Source: Duganella callida (GTDB taxonomy: Bacteria; Pseudomonadota; Gammaproteobacteria; Burkholderiales; Burkholderiaceae_D). Taken from it: a stretch of DNA of 64,000 nt. The translations under genes were made by a program, and so were the position numbers. The stretch lies in NCBI RefSeq assembly GCF_004614165.1, contig NZ_SPVG01000191.1, forward strand, positions 25,167-89,166. Reading direction: 5' to 3'. The notes beneath the pieces were generated by a model that saw nothing but the letters and a program-made list of their open reading frames with translations, did no database searches and had not been told where the DNA came from. Positions 44,704-52,244 of the stretch are shown piece after piece; position 1 is the first letter of the stretch; the number at the start of each line of letters is the position of its first letter.

Positions 44704-45966
44704 ATGAATCGTGGTTTTTATACCATCATGGCAGCGCAGTTTTTTTCGTCCCTGGCGGACAATGCGCTGCTATTTGTTGCGATCGACCTGCTGGTATCGA
44801 TGAAATCTCCAGGGTGGATCACGCCGCTCCTGAAGCTGTCATTTACCCTCTTTTATGTGCTGTTGGCGGCATTTGTCGGCGCGTTTGCCGATTCGATGCC
44901 AAAAGGTAAAGTCATGTTCATCTCCAACCTGATCAAGGTGGCGGGATGTTTATTGATGTTTGCGCACGTCCATCCGCTGCTGGCCTACGCCGTGGTGGGC
45001 TTCGGCGCCGCCGTCTATTCGCCGGCCAAGTACGGCATTCTCACCGAATTGCTGCCGCCTGAAAAACTGGTGGCCGCCAATGGCTGGGTCGAAGGCTTGA
45101 CCGTGCTGTCGATTATCTTCGGCACCGTGATGGGCGGCGCGCTGGTCGGCGACCGCATTTCCTCCATGCTGCTGGGCTTCGACATGCCGCTGATCGATAC
45201 CGGCGTCGACACGCCGACCAAGGCCGCGCTGTGCGTGGTGGTCGGCATTTATGCGCTGGCGGCGCTATTCAACACCCGCATTCCCGACACCGGCTGCAAG
45301 TATGGCCACCAGGAGCGCAATCCGGTCAAACTGATCAGCGATTTCGCCAACTGCTACGGCCTGCTGTGGAAAGACAAGCTGGGCCAGATTTCGCTTGGCG
45401 TCACCACCTTGTTCTGGGGCGCGGCGCAAACGCTGCAATTCATCGTACTGGAATGGGCCAACCGCACCCTGCATCTGAGCTATGAACAGTCGACCAGCCT
45501 GGTCGGCGTGGTGGCGATCGGCGTAGCGCTGGGCGCGGTGATGTCGGCGCGCTTCATCTCGCTGCGCAAGTCGCTGACCGTGATCCCGGTCGGCATCGCC
45601 ATGGGGGTGATCGTGATGAGCATGACCATGATCCATTCGGTCAAGCTGGCGTATCCGCTGCTGGTGCTGGTCGGCCTGCTGGGCGGCTTCTTCCTGGTGC
45701 CGATGAACGCGCTGCTGCAGCACCGCGGCCACGTGCTGATGAGCGCGGGCCATTCGATCGCGGTGCAGAACTTTAACGAGAACCTGTCGATCCTGACCAT
45801 GCTGGCGGTGTACTCGCTGATGCTGCGCGCGCACCTGAACCTGGACATCATCATCATGCTGTTCGGCCTGTTCCTGGCCGGCACCATGCTGCAAATCCTG
45901 CGCAAGCACAAGGCCAACCAGCGCGAGTTCGACTCGGTCGCGCTGATCGGCGAGGCCAAGCACTAG
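44704..45966 (+). CDS. lplT: Lysophospholipid transporter LplT
   Basis: A 420-residue MFS flippase for lysophospholipids. The N-terminus MNRGFYTIMAAQFFSSLADN is the family signature; PAKYGILTELLPPEKLVAANGW and the central loop DTGCKYGHQERNPVKL are also typical. About 12 helices. The ATG at 44704 is preferred to an upstream in-frame start. In enterobacteria lplT is paired with aas (acyl-ACP synthetase/acyltransferase), which is absent here. It converges on the DUF1853 gene with a 4-bp gap. Confidence 0.92.
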   Translation: MNRGFYTIMAAQFFSSLADNALLFVAIDLLVSMKSPGWITPLLKLSFTLFYVLLAAFVGAFADSMPKGKVMFISNLIKVAGCLLMFAHVHPLLAYAVVGFGAAVYSPAKYGILTELLPPEKLVAANGWVEGLTVLSIIFGTVMGGALVGDRISSMLLGFDMPLIDTGVDTPTKAALCVVVGIYALAALFNTRIPDTGCKYGHQERNPVKLISDFANCYGLLWKDKLGQISLGVTTLFWGAAQTLQFIVLEWANRTLHLSYEQSTSLVGVVAIGVALGAVMSARFISLRKSLTVIPVGIAMGVIVMSMTMIHSVKLAYPLLVLVGLLGGFFLVPMNALLQHRGHVLMSAGHSIAVQNFNENLSILTMLAVYSLMLRAHLNLDIIIMLFGLFLAGTMLQILRKHKANQREFDSVALIGEAKH

Positions 45967-45970
45967 TCCG

Positions 45971-47050
45971 TCAGGCCGGCAGCGCCCCTTCGTGGCGGCG
46001 CTGCGCGGCTTGTGCGCGCCACGCATCGGGGACGATGAAGCCGCGGTGCTGCTCCACCAGCCAATCTCCCTCCGGCTTTAATGCCGCCACCATCACGGGC
46101 GCCGGCTGATCGCGCAAGGCGGCCAGCAGCGTTTGCTTGTCCAGGCTTTCCCTGGTCTTCAACGGCGCCAGCCATTGCATGCGCGGCATGACGGCGTACG
46201 GCTGCTCCGGCAGTTGCCGCGCCTGTTCGTAACTCATCCAGAAGCCATGGCAGTGCCGGCGCGAAATGCCTTGCATGGCCGGCGCACCGTCAACGCCGGG
46301 GTAGAACAGCCAGCCCTTGACCAGCGCCTGCGCGCGGCCGACCGGCTGCGGCAGCAAAGGCTGCGCGGCGGGATGTTGGGACAGCGTCAACTGCTTGTCG
46401 AAGATCTTGCGCATCTTGGCGCCCAGCGTGTCGGCCAGGTTCGGTCCCACCAGGCCGTTGAAGTCGGCGCTGGCATGGTCGAGCAGATAGAACTTGGTGG
46501 CGAATTCGATGTGGACCAGCTCGTCGCCTTCGCGCAGCAGGAAGTCGAATTCGCCAACCGTGTCGGTGCGGTCGGCGCGAACCTGCAGGCCGTGGGCATA
46601 CAGTTGACCGCGCTCCGCGAAATAGAAGGCCATCAGTTTTTCGGCATACAGACCGAGGCGCGAGTAGTGCCTGGCGCCGAGCGCGGCTTCCAGCGCGGAC
46701 GGGTCGCGTTCCAGGGCGGCCAGCCAGTCGGCGGTCTGCGCGGTGAGCGGGCCCAGCGAGGCGATGTGGCCTTGCCATTGCGGCGCATCGGGGTCCAGCA
46801 AGTCGGGCGCATCGAGCAGCCAGGCCAGCGCGCGCACGTGCGGCCGGGTCAAATGGCCCCAGCGGTGTTCGAATTCGACCTGGTATTGTGCCGCCGCGTA
46901 TGTCGCGGCCGAGGTGGCGTGCGAACCAGACGGCGCCGCGCCCGCGCCCCCATCAGGCCGGCCGTCGGCACTGGCCTGCGCCGCAGGCCTCTTCGCGGCG
47001 GCAGCGCCCGGCGTCAGCGGGGCTGGCGCACCGGGCGGGGGACTAGCCAT
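45971..47050 (-). CDS. DUF1853 family protein, possible PD-(D/E)XK nuclease fold
   Basis: A 359-residue protein of the DUF1853 family. After a variable Ala/Pro-rich 55-residue start comes the family domain: VEFEHRWGHLTRPHVRALAWLLDAP (partly quoted), LGLYAEKLMAFYF, VGEFDFLLRE and VHIEFATKFYLL. The D...E-x-K-like spacing of GEFDFLL and IEFATKF is compatible with a PD-(D/E)XK nuclease core. The ATG at 47048-47050 overlaps the UDG gene by 8 nt, which argues for translational coupling. Function unproven. Confidence 0.78.
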   Translation of the reverse strand: MASPPPGAPAPLTPGAAAAKRPAAQASADGRPDGGAGAAPSGSHATSAATYAAAQYQVEFEHRWGHLTRPHVRALAWLLDAPDLLDPDAPQWQGHIASLGPLTAQTADWLAALERDPSALEAALGARHYSRLGLYAEKLMAFYFAERGQLYAHGLQVRADRTDTVGEFDFLLREGDELVHIEFATKFYLLDHASADFNGLVGPNLADTLGAKMRKIFDKQLTLSQHPAAQPLLPQPVGRAQALVKGWLFYPGVDGAPAMQGISRRHCHGFWMSYEQARQLPEQPYAVMPRMQWLAPLKTRESLDKQTLLAALRDQPAPVMVAALKPEGDWLVEQHRGFIVPDAWRAQAAQRRHEGALPA

Positions 47051-48248
47051 GGCCGGCGGCTTTCGCCAGGCACAGATCGGCCCATGCCTTGGCCTTGTCC
47101 TCCGGCTTGCGCAGCAGGTCGTCGGGATGGTAGGTCGCGACCACCGGCAATTGCGCCTCGCCATAGCGCATTACCTTGCCGCGCGCGGCAGGGCCTAGCA
47201 TGAGGCCACGCGCGGCATGCTGGCCGAACGTCATCGCCATCGCCGCGCCGGTCAGCACCAGCTCGCGCTCGAGGTACGGACGGCAGGCGCTCAGCTCGTC
47301 CACCGTCGGCGCGCGGTCGGCGCCGTCCGGCGTCGAGGGACGGCATTTGACCAGGCTGGTGATGTAGACGTCGTCCTCCGGCTTGAGCTCGACAGCCTTC
47401 AGCATATTGTGCAGCAGCTGGCCCGCTTCGCCGGCGACGGTCTGGTTATCCTTCTCATCCAGGCGCGACGGCGCGGCGCCGATCGCGATCCACTTCGCAT
47501 TGTGGGCGCCGCGGCCGTTGACGGCGTTGCGACGCGTTTCGCACAGCGCACAGCGGGTGCAGGTGGCCACGGCGGTCTTCAGGGCATCCCAGTCCATGAC
47601 GGCGATGGCCTCATCGCTGACCGGTGCCGGACGCGCGGGCGCCGGTGCATCGTCGAACCACGCGGTGGATTCTTCCTCCACCGGCGCAGGCGTGCGCGCG
47701 GCAGGCGGCTGCGGACGCGCCGGCTGGTTCATGTTCGGCGCGGCCGTCTTGAGCGGCGGCCTGGTCGACACCACCGGCATCGGCGCTTCGTCGAACCAGG
47801 CGGTCGACTCCTGCTCCGGGGATGCCGGTGTGCGCGGAGCGGACGGCTGCTGCGACACCGGCTGCGCCATGCTCGGTACGGAAGAAAGAGCGGGTGCGCT
47901 TGGGCGAGGCTGCGCGACGGGCGTGACCGTGGCTGCGGCAGCCGCGGCGGTGAAAGGCCGCTGAGCGGGGCGTGGCGCCGGTTCGGGCGGCATCGCCGCC
48001 AGTCCGCCATCGGCTGATCCGTCGGCGCGCGCATGCGCTGCCGATGGTGCGGCCGCAGGGCCGGCAGTCTGTGGCAGCGGACCTGACGGCGCGCCGCTCG
48101 CTCCGCCATCGGCCAGCGCCTGCACCGCGGCTGCGAACCCGTCGGCGGCTGGCGCCGGTTGTGCCGCGGCGTCGGTCTGGCCCGCAGGCCGCAGCTTCCA
48201 TTGCACGCCTACGCCCATCTCCTGCAGGAATATTTCGTTGCGATTCAT
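47043..48248 (-). CDS. Uracil-DNA glycosylase-like protein (family 4/5 fold) with long disordered N-terminus
   Basis: A 401-residue protein. Residues 1-215 are Ala/Pro-rich and probably disordered, with a duplicated RTPA...ESTAWFD(E/D)AP motif at 147-156 and 193-202. The C-terminal 185 residues resemble iron-sulfur uracil-DNA glycosylases: CTRCALCETR, later VKCRPSTPDG and SACRPYLERE supply four cluster cysteines. The active-site motifs differ from the usual ones: GEAPG...is IGAAPSRLDEKDN, and the HPS motif is YHPDDLL. It should excise or recognise a damaged base, but specificity is uncertain. It overlaps rimI upstream (4 nt) and DUF1853 downstream (8 nt). Confidence 0.82.
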   Translation of the reverse strand: MNRNEIFLQEMGVGVQWKLRPAGQTDAAAQPAPAADGFAAAVQALADGGASGAPSGPLPQTAGPAAAPSAAHARADGSADGGLAAMPPEPAPRPAQRPFTAAAAAATVTPVAQPRPSAPALSSVPSMAQPVSQQPSAPRTPASPEQESTAWFDEAPMPVVSTRPPLKTAAPNMNQPARPQPPAARTPAPVEEESTAWFDDAPAPARPAPVSDEAIAVMDWDALKTAVATCTRCALCETRRNAVNGRGAHNAKWIAIGAAPSRLDEKDNQTVAGEAGQLLHNMLKAVELKPEDDVYITSLVKCRPSTPDGADRAPTVDELSACRPYLERELVLTGAAMAMTFGQHAARGLMLGPAARGKVMRYGEAQLPVVATYHPDDLLRKPEDKAKAWADLCLAKAAGHG

Positions 48249-48718
48249 AGCGTAAACCGCATCACGATGGCGTCCTCGCGCTGCTGGTCCGCCGCCGGAT
48301 AATATCCCCGGCGACGACCGATCTGTTTGAACCCGTAGCGCTCATAAATCTCCAGCGCCCGCGTATTCGAAGGACGCACTTCCAGCAGCACCGACTCCAT
48401 GCCCAGCCCGCGCGCACAGGCCACCGCCTGGTTCAGCAAAAACCGCCCCAGCCCCTGACCCTGCTTCTCGGCCGACACCGCCACATTCAGCAGATGCGCC
48501 TCATCCACGGCTATCATCAGCAGGAAATATCCGAGCAGACCGCCATCGCGCTCGCGCAGGACCCAGGCTTGATACTGGCTTTTCAGCGAATCGACGAAAT
48601 TGGCCATGCTCCAGGGATAAGGATAAACGCTCTGCTCCAGCGCGAACACATCGGCCAGATCGGCTTCCCGCATGGGCTCGTAATTGAGCCGCGCCAGATC
48701 CCAGACTTGCGCGCTCAT
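48245..48718 (-). CDS. rimI: Ribosomal protein uS? N-acetyltransferase RimI-type GNAT
   Basis: A 157-residue GNAT acetyltransferase of the RimI family (N-terminal alanine acetylation of S18 in E. coli). Features: PMREADLADVFALEQSVYPYPWS at the start (partly quoted), acetyl-CoA loop VSAEKQGQGLGRFLL, and VRPSNTRALEIYERYGFKQIGRRRGYY. ATG overlaps the tsaB stop (ATGA) and its stop overlaps the UDG start (ATGA). Pairing with tsaB is typical of proteobacteria. Confidence 0.9.
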   Translation of the reverse strand: MSAQVWDLARLNYEPMREADLADVFALEQSVYPYPWSMANFVDSLKSQYQAWVLRERDGGLLGYFLLMIAVDEAHLLNVAVSAEKQGQGLGRFLLNQAVACARGLGMESVLLEVRPSNTRALEIYERYGFKQIGRRRGYYPAADQQREDAIVMRFTL

Positions 48719-49407
48719 GCGCCACCACCCTTGGTGGCCGCCATCTCGCGCCGCTCGGCCTGGGTGTAGGCGACCTTGTTGCGCAGGTACAGCGGCTGGG
48801 CTTCCGCCGCCGTCACCGTGTGGCCGGCCGCGAACGCGGTGGCGGCCAGCTGCGCGACCTGCTCCGCGTGCGGCATGATGTCGGCATGACCGCCGCCAGG
48901 AAACGCATCGGCGTAGGCCGACAAGCCGTTGCCGCAAGCGACCGGTACGCCTTCCGGCCTGACCTCGGCCGGCGCCGACAGCACCGGCGGCAGCAGCGTC
49001 ACCGGCCGGCCGTTTTCGAACCGGTACTGCGCCCAGTACACCTCGCCCATGCGCGCATCCAGCACCACCAGCACCTGTTCGGCGCCGTGCCGCTGATGGC
49101 AGGCCAGCGCCATCGCCTCCAGCGTCACCACCGGCACCGCCGGCAGTTGGCCGCCGAACGCCAAACCTTGCGCCACGCCGCAGGCGGTGCGCACGCCGGT
49201 AAACGACCCGGGGCCGGAGCCATACGCGACCGCATCGCAATCAGCGAGCGACAGACCGGCTTCGGCCAGCAACTCCTGAATCATCGGCAACACTGCCTGG
49301 GAATGGGTGCGCACGCCGCTGGAGACGCGGCTGATGACGGCATTGTCCCGCAGCAAGGCGCAGGAAGCGGTTTCAGAAGAAGTTTCAATGGCAAGAATGA
49401 TAGTCAT
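48715..49407 (-). CDS. tsaB: tRNA threonylcarbamoyladenosine biosynthesis protein TsaB
   Basis: A 230-residue ASKHA-fold protein that helps TsaD and TsaE make t6A37 in tRNA. N-terminal ILAIETSSETASCAL, RTHSQAVLPMIQELL, VAYGSGPGSFTGVRTACGVAQGLA (partly quoted) and VVLDARMGEVYWAQY are all conserved. First gene of tsaB-rimI-UDG-DUF1853 with overlapping junctions. Confidence 0.93.
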   Translation of the reverse strand: MTIILAIETSSETASCALLRDNAVISRVSSGVRTHSQAVLPMIQELLAEAGLSLADCDAVAYGSGPGSFTGVRTACGVAQGLAFGGQLPAVPVVTLEAMALACHQRHGAEQVLVVLDARMGEVYWAQYRFENGRPVTLLPPVLSAPAEVRPEGVPVACGNGLSAYADAFPGGGHADIMPHAEQVAQLAATAFAAGHTVTAAEAQPLYLRNKVAYTQAERREMAATKGGGA

Positions 49408-49486
49408 GGCGTATTTTAACCCGCCGCGCTATCAGGCGCGAGCCCGCGGCCGGAGGTAAAATACGCGTTTGGCGCCAAGCGCGCTC

Positions 49487-49927
49487 ATGATCAAAACAAC
49501 CATGCACAGCCTGACCCTGAATTCCGACAACCGCGAAGAAGTGGCCGCCGCGCTGGCTGGCGAGCGCTGGATCGTCGCCTGCCTGTGTGCCGCCTGGTGC
49601 GGCACCTGCGAAGCCTACCGCGCCACCTTCGAAGAACTGGCCGCGCGCCATCCGGACAAATTCTTTGTCTGGATCGACATCGAGGACCACGCCGACGTCG
49701 TGGGCGACCTGGACGTGGAAAACTTCCCCACCCTGCTGATCCAGCACCACGAGCTGGTGGCCTTCTTCGGCACCATGCTGCCGGATGTCAACGTCGCGCA
49801 CCGCCTGGTGCAATCGACCGTGGCGCAGAGCGACCACGAGCTGCAGGAACAAATCAACAACAATGCCGACCGCGCCCGCTGGCAGCGCGAGTGCAATCTG
49901 CGCACCCTGCTACGCGCAGCGCTTTAA
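49487..49927 (+). CDS. Thioredoxin-family protein
   Basis: A 146-residue thioredoxin-fold protein. The redox site is CAAWCGTCEAYRATFEELA (WCxxC), and the cis-Pro is in VENFPTLLIQHHE. The C-terminal helix is long and charged (DHELQEQINNNADRARW). No signal peptide, so cytoplasmic. ATG at 49487 is chosen; an ATG at 49502 is equally possible, because no clear Shine-Dalgarno is present. Divergent from tsaB, convergent with the IorB-like gene. Confidence 0.78.
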   Translation: MIKTTMHSLTLNSDNREEVAAALAGERWIVACLCAAWCGTCEAYRATFEELAARHPDKFFVWIDIEDHADVVGDLDVENFPTLLIQHHELVAFFGTMLPDVNVAHRLVQSTVAQSDHELQEQINNNADRARWQRECNLRTLLRAAL

Positions 49928-49962
49928 GATCGGGGTCCGAATGTCGGCTCTGACCCCGATCT
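49927..49962. repeat. GGGGTC-ended inverted repeat between convergent genes
   Basis: AGATCGGGGTC (49927-49937) pairs with GACCCCGATCT (49952-49962) across a 14-nt loop. Each end overlaps the stop codon of a flanking gene by one base. The arms share the GGGGTC end with the 42-bp repeat at 25402-25487. It may also work as a bidirectional terminator. Confidence 0.7.
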
Positions 49963-52229
49963 CACAAAGTTAGCGGCAGGCTGCGCAGGCGCTTGCCGGT
50001 CAGTTTGAAGACGGCGTTGGCCACCGCCGGCGCCACCGGCGGCGTCGCCGGTTCGCCCATGCCCTCCGGATGGGCGCTGCTCGGCAGGATGATGGTCTCG
50101 ACCTCGGGCGCCTGGTCCAGGCGCAGCACCGGGTAGTCGTGGAAATTGCTCTGTTCCACCCTGCCATCCTTGATGGTCACCACGCCGGACAGCGCCGCCG
50201 ACAGGCCGAACACCACCGCCGATTCGGCCTGCTGGGCAATCAGGTTGGGATTGACCGCCAGTCCGCAATCGACCGCGCACACCACGCGGTGCACGCGGAT
50301 TTCCTTGCCCTGCACCGACACTTCCGCCACCTGGGCAACGATGGTGCCGAACGACTGGTGCAGCGCGACGCCATGCGCGCGGCCCGCCGAGGGCGTGCCG
50401 GCGTGGGCCACCGCCGCATTCAGCACGGCCAGGTGGCGCGGATGCTGGCGCAGCAGCTCGCGGCGGAACGCCACGCCGTCCTTGCCCGCCGCATGCGCCA
50501 GCTCGTCGATGAAGCTCTCCTTGAAAAACGCGTTGTGCGAATGGCCGACCGACCGCCAGTAACCCAGCGGCACCGGGCTGTCGACGATCACATGCCGGAT
50601 GCGCTGATTCGGGAAGTAGTACTGCATGTCGAATTCGCCCTCGGCCGTGGTCTTGTCCGGGCCGCCGGCCGGCAGGCCGAGATTGCGCTTCAGGAACTGG
50701 TGCGCGATCGAGCCGCCGGCCGATTTGTTGTCGTAGCCAAGCACATTGCCCGCCGCGTCCAGCGTGGCGCTGAAGCGCGACAGCGCCGCCGGCCGGTAGA
50801 CGTCGTGCGTGGTGTCGTCTTCGCGCGACCAGATCAGCTGCACCGGCTGGCCGTCCGCCTGGCGGGCGATGGCGACCGCCTGCGCGATCATGTCCACGTC
50901 CAGCCGCCGTCCGAAGCCGCCGCCCAGCAGCGTGACGTGCAGTTCGACGTCGCGCGCCGCCACGCCGGCCACCTTGGCCGCCACCTCCACCGCGAAGCCC
51001 GGCGATTGGGTCGGCGCCCAGACGCGCACCTTGCCGGCGCTGACCTGGGCCGTGCAGTTGACCGGTTCCATCGCTGCATGCGCCAGATAAGGCGCGCGGT
51101 ATTCGGCCTGCACGGTCCTGACAACACCCGGCGCGCGGCCCGCCACCGCGTCCATGTCGCCGGCCTGATAGTAGGCGTAGCCGTCTTCCTGGTCCAGTTG
51201 GCGGGCAAGTACGGCGTCGATATCGGCACTGGACAGATGGGCCAGCGCGCCTTCATTCCATTGCACCTCCAGCGCCAGCGCCGCCTGCCTGGCCTGCCAG
51301 TAGCTGCGCGCGATGACGGCCACGCCGGCGCCCGCGCCGGTGCGCTGCGGCAGCGCCGCGGAATAATCGACCACCTTGACCACGCCCGGCATTTTCAGTG
51401 CCGCATCGCCGTTGACGCGGGCCACCGTGCCGCCGATCACCGGCGACATGCGCACCGCCGCGTACAACATCCCCGGCGGACGCACGTCAATGCCGAACAC
51501 CGCCGAGCCGTTCACCTTGGACGGCGTATCGCGGCGCGGCTGGGCGTGGCCTATCAGCCGGAATTCGGCGGGTGACTTGAGGCGCACCTCGCCCGGTTGC
51601 GCATCGACCGCGATCAGCGCCAGCTCGCCATACGGCACGCTGCGGCCATCCGCGTGCAGCACGTGGCCGTTTTCGGTACGGCAGTCGATGGGGTTCGCTT
51701 TCCATTGCGCCGCCGCGGCGGCCACCAGCATCGCGCGCGCCGTGGCGCCGGCTTCGCGCATCGGCTCCCACGCATCCTTGATGCTGGACGAGCCGCCGGT
51801 GATGATGAGCCCCAATTCACGCGCCACCTTGCCGGTCACCCAGGTCACCGCCGCCTTCAGGCGCCCCGTGTCATCGGGATGGAACGGCAGCCCGTCCTGC
51901 AGCATGGCGACGTTGCCAAAGATTTTGTCGATGGGCGCCTGCACCAGTTCCACCTGCGACAGCGGCACGTCCATCTCTTCCGCCACCAGCATCGGCAAGG
52001 CGGTGTGCACGCCCTGCCCCATCTCGCTGCGCGGGATCGCCACCTGCACTTTGCCGTCGGGTGCGATGCCCACCCAGCCATTCAGCGCCACGCCGCCACG
52101 TGTCGGCAGCGGCAAGGCGGAATTGAGGCGCTGCCGCGCCGGCAGCACGCCCCAGCCGACCACCAATGCACCGCTCACTGCGACGCCGCCCAGCAGGAAG
52201 CGGCGGCGCGACAGGCTGTTGACTCCCAT
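49962..52229 (-). CDS. Tat-exported xanthine dehydrogenase-family molybdopterin-binding subunit (IorB-like)
   Basis: A 755-residue large subunit of the isoquinoline 1-oxidoreductase/aldehyde dehydrogenase type. Twin-arginine signal MGVNSLSRRRFLLGG, then GWVGIAPDGKVQVAIPRSEMGQG, the molybdopterin-cytosine-dinucleotide contacts GGGFGRRLDVD and the C-terminal GEPATPPVAPAVANAVFKLTGKR (partly quoted). It would hydroxylate or oxidise N-heterocycles or aldehydes in the periplasm, passing electrons to a [2Fe-2S] small subunit and cytochromes. No small-subunit gene is adjacent; the upstream neighbour, 15 bp away, is the GGDEF-EAL gene. Confidence 0.85.
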   Translation of the reverse strand: MGVNSLSRRRFLLGGVAVSGALVVGWGVLPARQRLNSALPLPTRGGVALNGWVGIAPDGKVQVAIPRSEMGQGVHTALPMLVAEEMDVPLSQVELVQAPIDKIFGNVAMLQDGLPFHPDDTGRLKAAVTWVTGKVARELGLIITGGSSSIKDAWEPMREAGATARAMLVAAAAAQWKANPIDCRTENGHVLHADGRSVPYGELALIAVDAQPGEVRLKSPAEFRLIGHAQPRRDTPSKVNGSAVFGIDVRPPGMLYAAVRMSPVIGGTVARVNGDAALKMPGVVKVVDYSAALPQRTGAGAGVAVIARSYWQARQAALALEVQWNEGALAHLSSADIDAVLARQLDQEDGYAYYQAGDMDAVAGRAPGVVRTVQAEYRAPYLAHAAMEPVNCTAQVSAGKVRVWAPTQSPGFAVEVAAKVAGVAARDVELHVTLLGGGFGRRLDVDMIAQAVAIARQADGQPVQLIWSREDDTTHDVYRPAALSRFSATLDAAGNVLGYDNKSAGGSIAHQFLKRNLGLPAGGPDKTTAEGEFDMQYYFPNQRIRHVIVDSPVPLGYWRSVGHSHNAFFKESFIDELAHAAGKDGVAFRRELLRQHPRHLAVLNAAVAHAGTPSAGRAHGVALHQSFGTIVAQVAEVSVQGKEIRVHRVVCAVDCGLAVNPNLIAQQAESAVVFGLSAALSGVVTIKDGRVEQSNFHDYPVLRLDQAPEVETIILPSSAHPEGMGEPATPPVAPAVANAVFKLTGKRLRSLPLTL

Positions 52230-52244
52230 CGTCTCTCCGTTGTT

